Shown: positions 26,162-34,434, numbered from the stretch's first letter. The stretch is 42,703 nt of DNA from an uncultured Saprospiraceae bacterium (GCA_938015805.1 CALLXF010000009.1:1-42703); one strand, 5' to 3'. Program-made: numbers and translations. The notes: generated by a model not told the origin, from the letters alone.

Positions 26162-27256
26162 ATGACAGAGGAGACTAAAACTAAAAAAGAGAAAACATGG
26201 TTAACTAGAGAAAAACGACCGATCGTTATCGCTGGACCTTGCAGTGCAGAAACAGAAGATCAAGTATTGGATACTGCTAAAAGATTATTTAAAACAAACA
26301 AAGTGGATATCCTTAGGGCAGGAATATGGAAACCTAGAACAAGACCAAATTCTTTTGAGGGTGTCGGTGTAAAAGGTCTTCCCTGGTTGCAAAAAGCTAA
26401 AGAGCTCACCGGTATGCCTGTGACCGTAGAAGTGGCCAAAGCATCTCACGTGGATATGTGTTTAGAATTTGGGATCGATATTTTATGGATCGGAGCTAGA
26501 ACGACTGTTAACCCATTTGCTGTGCAAGAAATTGCAGATGCTCTTAAAGGAGTAAATATTCCAATACTCGTAAAAAATCCGATCAATCCAGATTTATCTC
26601 TATGGCTGGGAGGGATAGAAAGACTAGAAAAAGTAGGGATTAAAGAAATCGGTGGCATCCATAGAGGATTCTCTAACCTAGGTGAAAAATTTTATCGAAA
26701 TCGTCCTCAGTGGCAAATACCATTAGAATTTAAAAGAATCAGACAAGATCTGCCCATGATCTGTGATCCTAGTCACATCTGCGGACGTAGAGATATTTTA
26801 CAGGAAGTTGGTCAAAAAGCGATGGACTTAGATTTTGATGGACTGATGATCGAGTCTCATATCGATCCTGATAATGCATGGAGTGATGCGGCACAGCAGA
26901 TCACACCAGAAGTACTAGGTGAAATGATCACAGAGATGGTATTAAGAGAAGATTATGAAGATATCCAACCCTTACAAAGTAAACTAGAGTATCTGAGACA
27001 AGAGATTAATCATGTAGATGATGAGCTGATCAATCTATTATCTAACAGAATGAATATCGCGAGACAAATAGGAGTTTATAAAAAAGATAATAATATGACT
27101 ATCCTACAACAGAAAAGATGGAATGAAATTATAGAAAAGTCTAAAAAGCAGGCAGCAGAGTCTGGCTTGAGCCAAGACTTTATAATAAAATTTATCAATG
27201 CCATCCATGAAGAAAGCATAAATCAACAAGAGAATGTTTTCAAATCTAAACAGTAA
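26162..27256 (+). CDS. Bifunctional DAHP synthase / chorismate mutase
   Basis: A 364-aa cytoplasmic fusion. Residues 1-265 are a type I-beta 3-deoxy-7-phosphoheptulonate synthase with AGPCSAE (24-30), RAGIWKPRTRP (52-62), IGARTTVNP, LVKNPI and CDPSHICGRRD, covering the phosphoenolpyruvate and metal sites. Residues about 272-364 form an AroQ-type chorismate mutase helix bundle (LRQEINHVDDELINLLSNRM). It condenses PEP with erythrose 4-phosphate at pathway entry and also converts chorismate to prephenate; in such fusions the mutase domain can mediate feedback inhibition. It begins 3 bp after the tyrA remnant, evidently once the next gene of that operon. Confidence 0.95.
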   Translation: MTEETKTKKEKTWLTREKRPIVIAGPCSAETEDQVLDTAKRLFKTNKVDILRAGIWKPRTRPNSFEGVGVKGLPWLQKAKELTGMPVTVEVAKASHVDMCLEFGIDILWIGARTTVNPFAVQEIADALKGVNIPILVKNPINPDLSLWLGGIERLEKVGIKEIGGIHRGFSNLGEKFYRNRPQWQIPLEFKRIRQDLPMICDPSHICGRRDILQEVGQKAMDLDFDGLMIESHIDPDNAWSDAAQQITPEVLGEMITEMVLREDYEDIQPLQSKLEYLRQEINHVDDELINLLSNRMNIARQIGVYKKDNNMTILQQKRWNEIIEKSKKQAAESGLSQDFIIKFINAIHEESINQQENVFKSKQ

Positions 27257-27295
27257 GGAATGGCTTATTATATTTGCATGATCTAAAATGAAAAT

Positions 27296-27850
27296 ATGAA
27301 ACTGGATTTAGGAAATTTAAAAAGTAAGGTAGAGCGTTATAAAGGTATTTTACAGAACACAATAGACTATAGATCTAAGTGGGAATCAGAGTCAAAACCT
27401 CTAATCGTTAAAACCTTAAAAAGCATCAATAAAAAAGTAGGACTAGGTGGAAAGATAGAGTTAAACGATAACATGGAAAACTTAGGTGTTGTTATCCTAA
27501 ACTTAGGTAAAGAGAAAAGTGGAATTTTTGAAAATATTCCAGATAGTGATATAAAAAGAAGTCTCATAAAATCTAATGGTGCTCTAGTATTCCAACAGCT
27601 TTTTAATGGTAAAATAATGGTCATGATTTTACCTCCTCACATAGAAGGATATGGCGAACCAAGACCTCCTAAAAATTTAGAAATCGTTAGACCGGAAGAA
27701 CTTAACGACGGTTATATTTTAAGATACGTAGATGAACTAGTAAATGAAGTTGCAAATTGGGAAGATTATGATGACGATCAGCCGACAATTAATAAAATCG
27801 GTTTTGGTAATCAACAGATGATCTTAGACGGAGCTGAAGAGGAAGAATAA
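27296..27850 (+). CDS. Conserved hypothetical cytoplasmic protein
   Basis: A 184-aa protein without signal peptide or membrane segments. The N-terminal 50 residues are basic and helical (LKSKVERYKGILQNT). The middle contains a beta-rich core (GVVILNLGKEKSG, NGKIMVMILPPHIEGYG), and the C-terminus is very acidic, ending GAEEEE. It lies 39 bp after the DAHP synthase gene on the same strand, so co-transcription is possible, but nothing in it suggests an aromatic-pathway role. I do not recognise the family. Confidence 0.75.
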   Translation: MKLDLGNLKSKVERYKGILQNTIDYRSKWESESKPLIVKTLKSINKKVGLGGKIELNDNMENLGVVILNLGKEKSGIFENIPDSDIKRSLIKSNGALVFQQLFNGKIMVMILPPHIEGYGEPRPPKNLEIVRPEELNDGYILRYVDELVNEVANWEDYDDDQPTINKIGFGNQQMILDGAEEEE

Positions 27851-27988
27851 GAAGTAGAGGTTGAAAAATAGAGGTTTTAGACTGTAAAGTATTATTACGT
27901 TCATTTATTAAAACATTGCACTTTGTTATCGCTGAGGCTATCCTCATGTCATAGCTAAGATTTAACAATACGATACTAGAGGTATAAT

Positions 27989-30013
27989 ATGGGTGTATAT
28001 AAACTTAACTCTAAATTTAAACCTACAGGAGATCAGCCTCAGGCGATCGAACAATTAGTAAACGGTGTAAAAAATAATGAGTACGCTCAGGTGTTACTGG
28101 GAGTAACTGGGTCTGGTAAAACATTTACTATGGCTAATGTTATCGCCCAGCTAAATAAACCTGTCCTTATTCTCACTCATAATAAGACCCTCACCGCACA
28201 ATTATACGCAGAGTTTACAGAGTTTTTTCCAGATAATGCTGTTGAGTATTTTGTATCCTACTACGATTACTATCAACCGGAAGCTTACATGTCCGTTAGT
28301 GATACTTACATTGAAAAAGACCTCTCTATAAATGACGAAGTAGATAAACTTAGACTAAGAGCATCTTCCTCACTTATGTCTGGAAGAAGAGATGTAATCA
28401 TTGTGGCTTCCGTATCCTGTATTTATGGTATGGGTAATCCAGAAGATCTCAAAGCGGGAATCATCAGAGTAAAAAAAGGACAAGTCCTTTCTAGAAATAC
28501 TTTCCTATATACACTTACAGAAAGTCTTTACTCTAGAAGCGAAATAGATTTTAGTAGAGGAACCTTTAGAGTAAGAGGAGATACTGTCGATATAAATTTG
28601 TCTTATACGGATTATGGTTATCGGGTGACTTTCTTTGGAGATGAGATCGAGAGTATCCAGAGGATCGAACTAGAAACTGGAAAGAAAATCGAGGCTATGG
28701 ACTTTGCAGCGATTTTTCCAGCTAACCTGTATCTAGCTCCTAAGGATAAATTAAAAGAGATTATAAAAGTCATAGAAGACGAATTACACGAACACGAAAA
28801 ATTCTTTATCTCAGAAGAAAGATACCTAGAAGCAAAACGGATAAAAGAGAGAGTAACCTTCGATATAGAAATGATGCGAGAGCTCGGTTACTGTAACGGT
28901 ATAGAAAATTATTCCCGGTTTTTTGATGGACGGAGACCAGGGACCAGGCCCTTTTGCTTATTAGATTTTTTTCCAGATGATTACCTGATGATGATTGACG
29001 AAAGTCACGTAACCATTCCTCAAGTAAGAGGAATGTGGGGAGGTGATAGAGCACGTAAATTAAATCTGGTGAATTTTGGTTTTAGACTTCCCTCCGCATT
29101 AGATAACAGACCACTCGCTTTTAACGAATTTGAGAACATGATTAACCAAGTCGTATTTGTAAGTGCGACTCCGGGAGATTTTGAGCTGGAAAAAACAGAA
29201 GGTCTAGTGGTAGAACAGATCGTAAGACCTACAGGACTACTAGATCCACCGATAGAAGTAAGACCTAGTCTAAATCAGATCGACGATCTATTAGAGGAAA
29301 TCCAAAAAAGAATCGATAGCGATGAACGAGTTTTAGTAACGACTTTGACTAAGAGAATGTCAGAGGAACTGACAAAATATCTCGCCAGACTAAATATAAA
29401 AGTACGATACATCCACTCGGAAGTGGATACCATGGATCGTGTAGAAATACTCCGAGATCTACGTCTAGGAACCTTTGATGTACTAGTAGGTGTAAACCTC
29501 CTAAGAGAAGGATTAGATTTACCAGAAGTATCACTCGTTGCAATACTGGATGCCGATAAAGAAGGGTTTTTACGTAACGCAAGGTCTCTGACTCAGACCG
29601 CTGGTCGTGCTGCTCGTAACTCTAATGGGATCGTAATATTCTATGCCGATAAGGTAACAAAAAGTATGCAGCATACCATCGACGAGACTAATAGAAGGAG
29701 GGCAATACAAATCGCTTATAACGAAGAGCACGGGATCACACCGCAAACTATATTTAAATCTAAGGAAGATATCATGAACCAGAAATCGATCTTAGATATC
29801 AGAGGTAAAAAATCAAATGCCTATATGGAAACAGAGGAACTAAATATAGCGGCGGATCCGATTATAAACTATATGAGTCGAGATCAATTAGAAAGATTAG
29901 TATCAGAAACAGAATCAAAAATGAAAGCTGCTGCTAAGGATCTAGACTTTATAACCGCAGCTCAGTATCGAGACGAACTACAAGCTCTTAAGAAGAAACT
30001 TAAAACAAAGTGA
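27989..30013 (+). CDS. uvrB: UvrABC excinuclease subunit B
   Basis: A 674-aa DNA-damage recognition helicase of nucleotide excision repair. Walker A GVTGSGKT (38-45), the damage-probing beta-hairpin YYDYYQPEAY (91-100), DESH motif II (MIDESHVTIPQ), motif VI QTAGRAARN, and the C-terminal UVR domain for UvrC contact (about 635-670, ITAAQYRDEL) are all present. The length equals the family norm. It loads on DNA with UvrA, then recruits UvrC. No other uvr gene is nearby. Confidence 0.97.
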   Translation: MGVYKLNSKFKPTGDQPQAIEQLVNGVKNNEYAQVLLGVTGSGKTFTMANVIAQLNKPVLILTHNKTLTAQLYAEFTEFFPDNAVEYFVSYYDYYQPEAYMSVSDTYIEKDLSINDEVDKLRLRASSSLMSGRRDVIIVASVSCIYGMGNPEDLKAGIIRVKKGQVLSRNTFLYTLTESLYSRSEIDFSRGTFRVRGDTVDINLSYTDYGYRVTFFGDEIESIQRIELETGKKIEAMDFAAIFPANLYLAPKDKLKEIIKVIEDELHEHEKFFISEERYLEAKRIKERVTFDIEMMRELGYCNGIENYSRFFDGRRPGTRPFCLLDFFPDDYLMMIDESHVTIPQVRGMWGGDRARKLNLVNFGFRLPSALDNRPLAFNEFENMINQVVFVSATPGDFELEKTEGLVVEQIVRPTGLLDPPIEVRPSLNQIDDLLEEIQKRIDSDERVLVTTLTKRMSEELTKYLARLNIKVRYIHSEVDTMDRVEILRDLRLGTFDVLVGVNLLREGLDLPEVSLVAILDADKEGFLRNARSLTQTAGRAARNSNGIVIFYADKVTKSMQHTIDETNRRRAIQIAYNEEHGITPQTIFKSKEDIMNQKSILDIRGKKSNAYMETEELNIAADPIINYMSRDQLERLVSETESKMKAAAKDLDFITAAQYRDELQALKKKLKTK

Positions 30014-30144
30014 TATTTGCTATTTGCAGGAAATGACAAGAAAATGTTTTTCATATTCCTTAGTACTAAAACCTGATTAGTGATTACAAAAGTTAAAACA
30101 TATATCTTTACATTCCAAAGATTATTTTAAAGTTTAAAAAGTAA

Positions 30145-31461
30145 ATGTCCACACAGCGTACCGTAGCATTCCAGACCTTAGGTTGTAAACTTAATTTTTC
30201 AGAAACCTCTTCTATAAAACGACAGTTTGAGGATCATGGTTATATAGCGGTACCCTATTCTGATCCTGCAGATATCTATATTTTAAATACTTGTAGTGTT
30301 ACCGATTTTGCCGATCGTAAATGTCGTAAAGCGGTGCGGTCAGCTCTGAAAAACAACAATGATGCTCGTGTAGTGGTGATCGGTTGCTATGCACAATTAA
30401 AGCCAGAAGAAATAGCAGATATAGAAGGTGTCGATCTAGTGCTCGGAGCCACAGAAAAATTTAATATCCTTAATTATATCGATGACTTATCCTCGACTAC
30501 TGATCGCGGAATGATCAAAGCGGGAGAACTTAGAGAGTTAAATACATTTAATAACGCCTATTCTATAGGTGATCGTACTAGGTCGTTCCTAAAAGTCCAA
30601 GACGGCTGCGATTATAAATGTACGTTTTGTACGATTCCTCAGGCAAGAGGAAAATCTCGATCTGATAGTATCCAGAACATTGTAAAATCTGCAAAGGTAA
30701 TAGCTCAGGCAGGTGTAAAAGAGATCGTTTTAACTGGAGTTAATATTGGTGATTTTGGACTAATAGAAAAAGAAGATGTCAGAGAAAGGTCAGAAGGTAC
30801 TTTTTTAGATCTGATCAAAGCACTAGACAAAGTGGATGGAATTTCTCGTTTTAGAATATCATCTATCGAGCCTAATCTATGTGATGATAAGATCATAGAA
30901 TTTGTAGCTCAGTCCGATAAATTTGTGCCTCATTTCCATATGCCATTACAGTCAGGATCTGATAAAATTCTTAAAGATATGCGTCGTCGATATCGCTCGG
31001 ATCTATATGTCGATCGTGTAAAAAAAATAAAAACACTGATGCCTCACTGTTGCATAGGGGTGGACGTTATCGTCGGTTTTCCAGGAGAGACAGAAGAAGA
31101 ATTTATGACGACCTATAATTTTCTAAAAGATCTCGATATTTCTTATTTACATGTCTTTACTTACTCAGAGCGTAATAATACTTTAGCGGCTTCCGCCAAT
31201 GGTGTAGTCTCCATGCAAGAACGTCGTCGCAGAAATCAGATGCTATCCATCCTCTCAGAAAAAAAGAAAAGACAGTTTTACGAGCAACACCTAGGAACAG
31301 AAAGAACAGTCCTTTTCGAAAAATCTAAGCGTCCAGGAAAAATGACCGGTTTTACAGATAACTACGTAAAAGTGGAAACAGATTTAAAAGAAGAACTGAT
31401 CAATTTTGAATGTCGAGAAACACTTTCTAAAATAAACGAACAAGGCTTAGTGACTATTTAA
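30145..31461 (+). CDS. mtaB: tRNA t6A37 methylthiotransferase MtaB
   Basis: A 438-aa radical-SAM enzyme that converts t6A to ms2t6A at position 37 of ANN-decoding tRNAs. The N-terminal UPF0004 domain has its cluster cysteines at 14 (TLGCKLN), 50 (NTCSVTD) and 81 (GCYAQ). The radical-SAM cluster is CDYKCTFC (Cys155, 159, 162). A divergent TRAM-like domain closes the protein (about 375-438). The sequence TLGCKLNFSE is characteristic of MtaB rather than MiaB or RimO. A near-consensus -7 box TATCTTTA lies some 35 bp upstream. Confidence 0.94.
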   Translation: MSTQRTVAFQTLGCKLNFSETSSIKRQFEDHGYIAVPYSDPADIYILNTCSVTDFADRKCRKAVRSALKNNNDARVVVIGCYAQLKPEEIADIEGVDLVLGATEKFNILNYIDDLSSTTDRGMIKAGELRELNTFNNAYSIGDRTRSFLKVQDGCDYKCTFCTIPQARGKSRSDSIQNIVKSAKVIAQAGVKEIVLTGVNIGDFGLIEKEDVRERSEGTFLDLIKALDKVDGISRFRISSIEPNLCDDKIIEFVAQSDKFVPHFHMPLQSGSDKILKDMRRRYRSDLYVDRVKKIKTLMPHCCIGVDVIVGFPGETEEEFMTTYNFLKDLDISYLHVFTYSERNNTLAASANGVVSMQERRRRNQMLSILSEKKKRQFYEQHLGTERTVLFEKSKRPGKMTGFTDNYVKVETDLKEELINFECRETLSKINEQGLVTI

Positions 31462-31708
31462 TTTAAAGCTTTCTTTTATAAGTCTATAGTGTTATCTAGA
31501 GCACATTAGAGACATACTCCTCCACTATCTTTATCAGTTTCTTCATTAGCTAAAACTTTCTTAGTATACCCCAAAAGAATCTAATACTTTTTCTTTACAG
31601 GAAAATACAATCATTACTATAAACCTAAATTCATTTTTATTGCCTAAACAATCTAGAAATTCCGCTGCTAGAATCTTTTATCATTAGCTTTTTTAAGTCA
31701 CCGAACAA
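31462..31708. other. Intergenic region between mtaB and the transposon
   Basis: No gene, strong hairpin or promoter was found in these 247 bp. It is the left flank of the insertion; the matching right flank resumes at 35046. Confidence 0.4.
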
Positions 31709-31716
31709 ATAGATTT
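31709..31716. repeat. Target site duplication, left copy
   Basis: ATAGATTT, directly outside the left terminal repeat and identical to 35038-35045. Eight bases is the usual duplication length of the IS1595 family. Confidence 0.9.
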
Positions 31717-31740
31717 GGTAATAACATAGAACAGACACCT
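31717..31740. repeat. Transposon left terminal inverted repeat
   Basis: It reads inward GGTAATAACATAG then AACAGACACCT, and matches the right end except at position 13 (G here, C there). Confidence 0.92.
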
Positions 31741-31785
31741 TTGAAATATTTTAATGTGTAATAGTCTTACCCACAATCAAATATC

Positions 31786-31801
31786 ACATCATTTTGGATG
31801 T
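31786..31801. promoter_or_regulatory. Operator-like palindrome, copy 1 (left cargo gene)
   Basis: ACATCATTTTGGATGT differs at three positions from the ideal palindrome ACATCCAATTGGATGT. Its TTTG is followed after 19 nt by TATATTTC, a near-perfect -33/-7 promoter pair. It ends 39 nt before the ATG at 31841. An overlapping 8-bp inverted repeat, TACCCACA (31768-31775)/TGTGGGTA (31799-31806), frames it. Confidence 0.7.
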
Positions 31802-31840
31802 GGGTATAAAAATATTATATTTCAGTTTCAAAAACTAAAT

Positions 31841-32164
31841 ATGAAAAAATTAATCATACTATTATTAACTTTTGTTCCAATTTTTTTAACTGCTCAATTA
31901 GCTAATAACCAAGATGTTTATTTAGCTGTTGATGGGAAAAGATATTTTAATCAAGAACACCAAATTGAAATCTTATTTCAAGACCAATTAATATATGTGA
32001 ATGGTAAAAAAGCTTATTTTAATCTTGATTATAAAAAGACTTCTGATTTTAGAGGTACTATTAAAGGTGAATCAGTAATTAACCCTGACGGTAGAATATT
32101 GATTACCTACGATGACTTAACTGGATGCGTAGTACAAGATGGGCTTACATTTCGACCTAAATAA
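31841..32164 (+). CDS. Transposon cargo: small secreted protein
   Basis: A 107-aa protein with a clear signal peptide (MKKLIILLLTFVPIFLTAQ). The mature part is beta-rich and looks like a single small domain (VYLAVDGKRYF, IYVNGKKAYF, GRILITYDD), with one cysteine. The frame is open further upstream to 31754, but the ATG at 31841 starts the signal peptide and lies 39 nt after an operator-like site, the same spacing as another cargo gene. It is probably regulated by the element's XRE protein. The function is unknown. Confidence 0.7.
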   Translation: MKKLIILLLTFVPIFLTAQLANNQDVYLAVDGKRYFNQEHQIEILFQDQLIYVNGKKAYFNLDYKKTSDFRGTIKGESVINPDGRILITYDDLTGCVVQDGLTFRPK

Positions 32165-32200
32165 ATTCACATAAAAACTCCAATACCTCTATTTATAAAC

Positions 32201-32407
32201 ATGGAAGGGAAATTATGTGTACTAAAAAAGAAAGGTGATTACTTTGTAATTACACCTAAAAATAAAGAACATTGTAAGTTAGTTCATGATACTATAATAG
32301 AAGACCAAAAAAATAAAGAGCTTATAAAGTTTTACATTGAGAGTTATGATTTTGGTTTAAATTTAGCCATACAAAGACCAAAGAATCCTTCATCATTAAT
32401 TGCATGA
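32201..32407 (+). CDS. Transposon cargo: 68-aa hypothetical protein
   Basis: A short, basic, cytoplasmic-looking protein (MEGKLCVLKKKGDYFVITPK at the start). It follows the secreted cargo gene by 36 bp on the same strand. Its last 64 bp overlap the end of a minus-strand ORF, so one of the two may be spurious. No family is recognised. Confidence 0.45.
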   Translation: MEGKLCVLKKKGDYFVITPKNKEHCKLVHDTIIEDQKNKELIKFYIESYDFGLNLAIQRPKNPSSLIA

Positions 32408-32568
32408 TAGTAACTAGGGTTATTAGTCTCATATAGTTTATAATCATTAATGGTATCTACATACTTCTTTAGATCATCGTCATTGGGTGGATTAATGTAT
32501 TTAATAGTGATAATATAATCACCTAAATCAAGTCCTTTGAAATCTACATCAATGTTTGGATTCTTCAT
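32344..32568 (-). CDS. Transposon cargo: 74-aa hypothetical protein
   Basis: An acidic 74-aa product without membrane segments; the segment DLGDYIITIKYINPPNDDDL looks like genuine beta structure. Its ATG overlaps the stop of a 30-aa ORF (ATGA), and it lies downstream of the XRE regulator on the same strand, so it could be the tail of that transcript. It converges on and overlaps the 68-aa ORF. No family is recognised. Confidence 0.5.
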   Translation of the reverse strand: MKNPNIDVDFKGLDLGDYIITIKYINPPNDDDLKKYVDTINDYKLYETNNPSYYHAINDEGFFGLCMAKFKPKS

Positions 32569-32657
32569 AAACTTACTTTAAAAAGATTATAATTGTAAAA
32601 AGGGTTATCGAGTTCACATATCTGCGAAGAGAAATAAAAGATTTTTTGCTCAATCAT
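32565..32657 (-). CDS. Possible 30-aa coupled ORF
   Basis: An ATG at 32657 opens 30 codons ending in a TGA that shares ATGA with the next ORF. The frame is open, without a start codon, for about 23 codons further upstream to the end of the XRE gene, which could mean a frameshifted extension. Support is the coupling only. Confidence 0.25.
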   Translation of the reverse strand: MIEQKIFYFSSQICELDNPFYNYNLFKVSL

Positions 32658-32718
32658 ACTATGACCCTGAAGCCATTTATAAAGTCGAGCGTCTTTTATC
32701 GAAAACGATAACCCTTTT
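32598..32718. repeat. Inverted repeat downstream of the XRE gene
   Basis: AAAAGGGTTATCG (32598-32610) and its exact complement (32706-32718) enclose 95 nt. An inner pair ATAAAAGA (32634-32641)/TCTTTTAT (32692-32699) and a competing local hairpin TTATCG-AAAA-CGATAA (32697-32712) are present. The repeat starts at the stop codon of the regulator gene in the minus direction and ends in a U-run, so it may act as an attenuator or terminator. Confidence 0.5.
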
Positions 32719-32931
32719 CTAAGATACTAATTCTTTTAATTCAATCTCCAAGCCCTCACACAGTTCCAAAAGATAAATGTAACTCACGTTACGTCTACCT
32801 TTTTCAAACCTCTGGATGGATTGCTGTGTCTTATCTGTCCTCAATGCAACCTCGTTTTGGCTTAAACCTTTTGACTCTCTTATGAGTCTAAAGCGTTCTC
32901 CAAGCTCACGTAATTTCTGCTTTGAATCCAT
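32719..32931 (-). CDS. XRE-family transcriptional regulator of the transposon
   Basis: A 70-aa single-domain Cro/C1-type repressor. The helix-turn-helix (about residues 21-46) shows the family pattern: GLSQNEVALRTDKTQQSIQRFEKG, split between recognition and scaffold helices. A last helix (YLLELCEGLEIELKELV) completes the five-helix fold. There is no ligand or protease domain. It is divergent from the DUF6150-like gene; the 89-bp gap between them contains a near-perfect 16-bp palindrome also found before two other genes of the element, the most likely binding site. Confidence 0.88.
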   Translation of the reverse strand: MDSKQKLRELGERFRLIRESKGLSQNEVALRTDKTQQSIQRFEKGRRNVSYIYLLELCEGLEIELKELVS

Positions 32932-32965
32932 ATTTCAAAAGAAATGGATTAATCATTTTTAACTC

Positions 32966-32981
32966 ACATCCATTTGGATGT
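32966..32981. promoter_or_regulatory. Operator-like palindrome, copy 2 (divergent regulator/cargo promoter)
   Basis: ACATCCATTTGGATGT deviates at one position from ACATCCAATTGGATGT. It is centred between the XRE gene and the DUF6150-like gene and ends 39 nt before the ATG at 33021, exactly as in copy 1. A TTTG inside the site and a TTATTTG 20-odd nt downstream suggest a promoter that a bound repressor would block. Confidence 0.75.
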
Positions 32982-33020
32982 AATGTTTTTATTCTCGTTA
33001 TTTGTAAAAACATCTATACT

Positions 33021-33233
33021 ATGGGTAAGGCAAAAGTTTTTATTGTTGACAGAGAACATCAATCAGATTATAAAGTTTTCTTCGTTGACAGAGATAACCA
33101 AGAAAAAAATCAGGCGATTATTGAAGGGGGACAACTTGTGGACAGAGCAAACAATGCTAATGTGAAAGTATATATCGTAGATCGTCAAAACAAAGGAGAC
33201 ATTTTAATCACAAGAAAAAACTTCCCTAAATAA
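33021..33233 (+). CDS. Transposon cargo: DUF6150-like repeat protein
   Basis: A 70-aa protein made of repeated KVFIVDREHQ-type units at about residues 5-14, 19-28, 39-45 and 49-58 (consensus KVyxVDRxxQ). This periodic beta-strand design resembles the DUF6150 family, whose role is unknown. An upstream in-frame start at 32922 would overlap the XRE gene; the ATG at 33021 is preferred because of the operator spacing and the repeat start. The stop overlaps the next ATG (TAATG), coupling it to a small membrane protein. Confidence 0.7.
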   Translation: MGKAKVFIVDREHQSDYKVFFVDRDNQEKNQAIIEGGQLVDRANNANVKVYIVDRQNKGDILITRKNFPK

Positions 33234-33409
33234 TGACATTTGCAGGAATATTTTGGTCAATCGTTTTATGTGTAATTGCGTTCTTTTCAAGAAATTTTAT
33301 TTGGAGAACTTTTAAATTCTCTGGTAAAATAGTTCTAGGGGTAGTTGTATTTTTTGCTTTTATTATGATAGCCACATACCTTTTGACTTGGATGACTTTT
33401 TTCACTTAA
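33233..33409 (+). CDS. Transposon cargo: 58-aa two-helix membrane protein
   Basis: The ATG overlaps the preceding stop in TAATG. The product has two hydrophobic helices (about residues 3-18 and 32-52) separated by a basic hairpin (SRNFIWRTFKFSGK), which predicts a cytoplasmic loop with both ends outside. Small two-helix proteins coupled to a soluble partner occur in toxin/immunity or effector pairs, but nothing here proves that. I do not recognise the family. Confidence 0.65.
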   Translation: MTFAGIFWSIVLCVIAFFSRNFIWRTFKFSGKIVLGVVVFFAFIMIATYLLTWMTFFT

Positions 33410-33444
33410 AGAATTATGGGAAGTGACCGTTTAAGGAACTAAAT

Positions 33445-33460
33445 ACATCCAATTGGTTGT
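33445..33460. promoter_or_regulatory. Operator-like palindrome, copy 3 (transposase)
   Basis: ACATCCAATTGGTTGT deviates at one position from ACATCCAATTGGATGT. It ends 27 nt before the transposase ATG, suggesting that the cargo regulator also controls transposase expression. Confidence 0.65.
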
Positions 33461-33487
33461 TATAGTTATGTAACAATTAATAAATAG

Positions 33488-34417
33488 ATGTGCAAATCTA
33501 AAACGACCCTAAAGGGTGTAATGGACTTTTTTAGTTCAGACTTAAACTGTATCGAATATTGGGTGAAGAATCGTTGGAACGGTGTTCCTATCTGTCCTCA
33601 CTGTGGAATTCAATCTAATCACTATTTTTTAAAAACAAGATTGATATTCAAATGTAGAGATTGCAAAAAACAATTTTCTGTGACTACAAAATCTAAATTT
33701 CATAATTCTAAAGTGAGCATTTCAAATTGGATGACTGCAATGTATATGCTCTGTCATCACAAAAAAGGAATTAGTTCTTATCAACTCGCAGAAGATATTG
33801 GAGTTACACAAAAAACCGCTTGGTTTATGTTAAGCAAATTAAGAGAATCTATGAATGATTCCATGTGGAGTTTAGATAAACTTTCTGACCACGTGGAAGT
33901 TGATGAAACTTATGTTGGAGGTAAGTCAAAAAATAAACACGCCAATAAAAGATTGAAGGGAACACAAGGTCGTTCAACGCTTACAAAAGTTGCAGTAGTA
34001 GGGATGGTACAGAGAAAAGGTAAGATTATTGCCAAGTCAGTCGCAAACGTAAATTCTAATACCTTAATACCAATGATGACTTCTAATATAGCTTGTAACT
34101 CAACGGTGTACACTGACGAGTATAGAGGTTATGCGAAAGTCAAATATGCTTTTACACATTTTAAAGTTGACCACGCTAAAGGAAAGTATGTTATCAACAA
34201 CGCTCATACGAATACGATAGAGAACTTTTGGAGTTTATTGAAGCGTTCAATTATTGGGATTTATCACAAGGTATCTCCAAAGCACATAGACAGGTACATT
34301 GCCGAAGCATCATTTAGATATAATAACCGAGATAAAAATGCCTTTGAAAAATTTGAGGAACTATTCAAAACGATTGAAGGAGAATTTTCATACAAGGAAT
34401 TAATAAAGGCAGCATAG
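33488..34417 (+). CDS. IS1595-family transposase
   Basis: A 309-aa DDE transposase. The N-terminal zinc ribbon uses Cys36, Cys39, Cys56 and Cys59. A helix-turn-helix-like region follows (about 78-120). The ISXO2-like catalytic domain (about 133-285) has Asp139 (EVDETYVGGK), Asp210 (VYTDEYRGY) and, as the likely third acidic residue, Glu245 (NTIENFWS). Length and motifs are those of an intact enzyme. It cuts and joins the element ends; the 8-bp target duplication observed fits the family. An operator-like site upstream implies repression by the element's XRE protein. Confidence 0.93.
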   Translation: MCKSKTTLKGVMDFFSSDLNCIEYWVKNRWNGVPICPHCGIQSNHYFLKTRLIFKCRDCKKQFSVTTKSKFHNSKVSISNWMTAMYMLCHHKKGISSYQLAEDIGVTQKTAWFMLSKLRESMNDSMWSLDKLSDHVEVDETYVGGKSKNKHANKRLKGTQGRSTLTKVAVVGMVQRKGKIIAKSVANVNSNTLIPMMTSNIACNSTVYTDEYRGYAKVKYAFTHFKVDHAKGKYVINNAHTNTIENFWSLLKRSIIGIYHKVSPKHIDRYIAEASFRYNNRDKNAFEKFEELFKTIEGEFSYKELIKAA

Positions 34418-34434
34418 TACAAGTTCACCAAGAC

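Noticed and set aside
31754-31840. N-terminal extension of the first transposon cargo gene
   Set aside because: The extension would run through the operator-like palindrome and promoter; the ATG at 31841 begins a proper signal peptide.
32922-33020. Longer start for the DUF6150-like gene
   Set aside because: It would overlap the divergent XRE gene and include the operator. The repeat structure starts right after the ATG at 33021.
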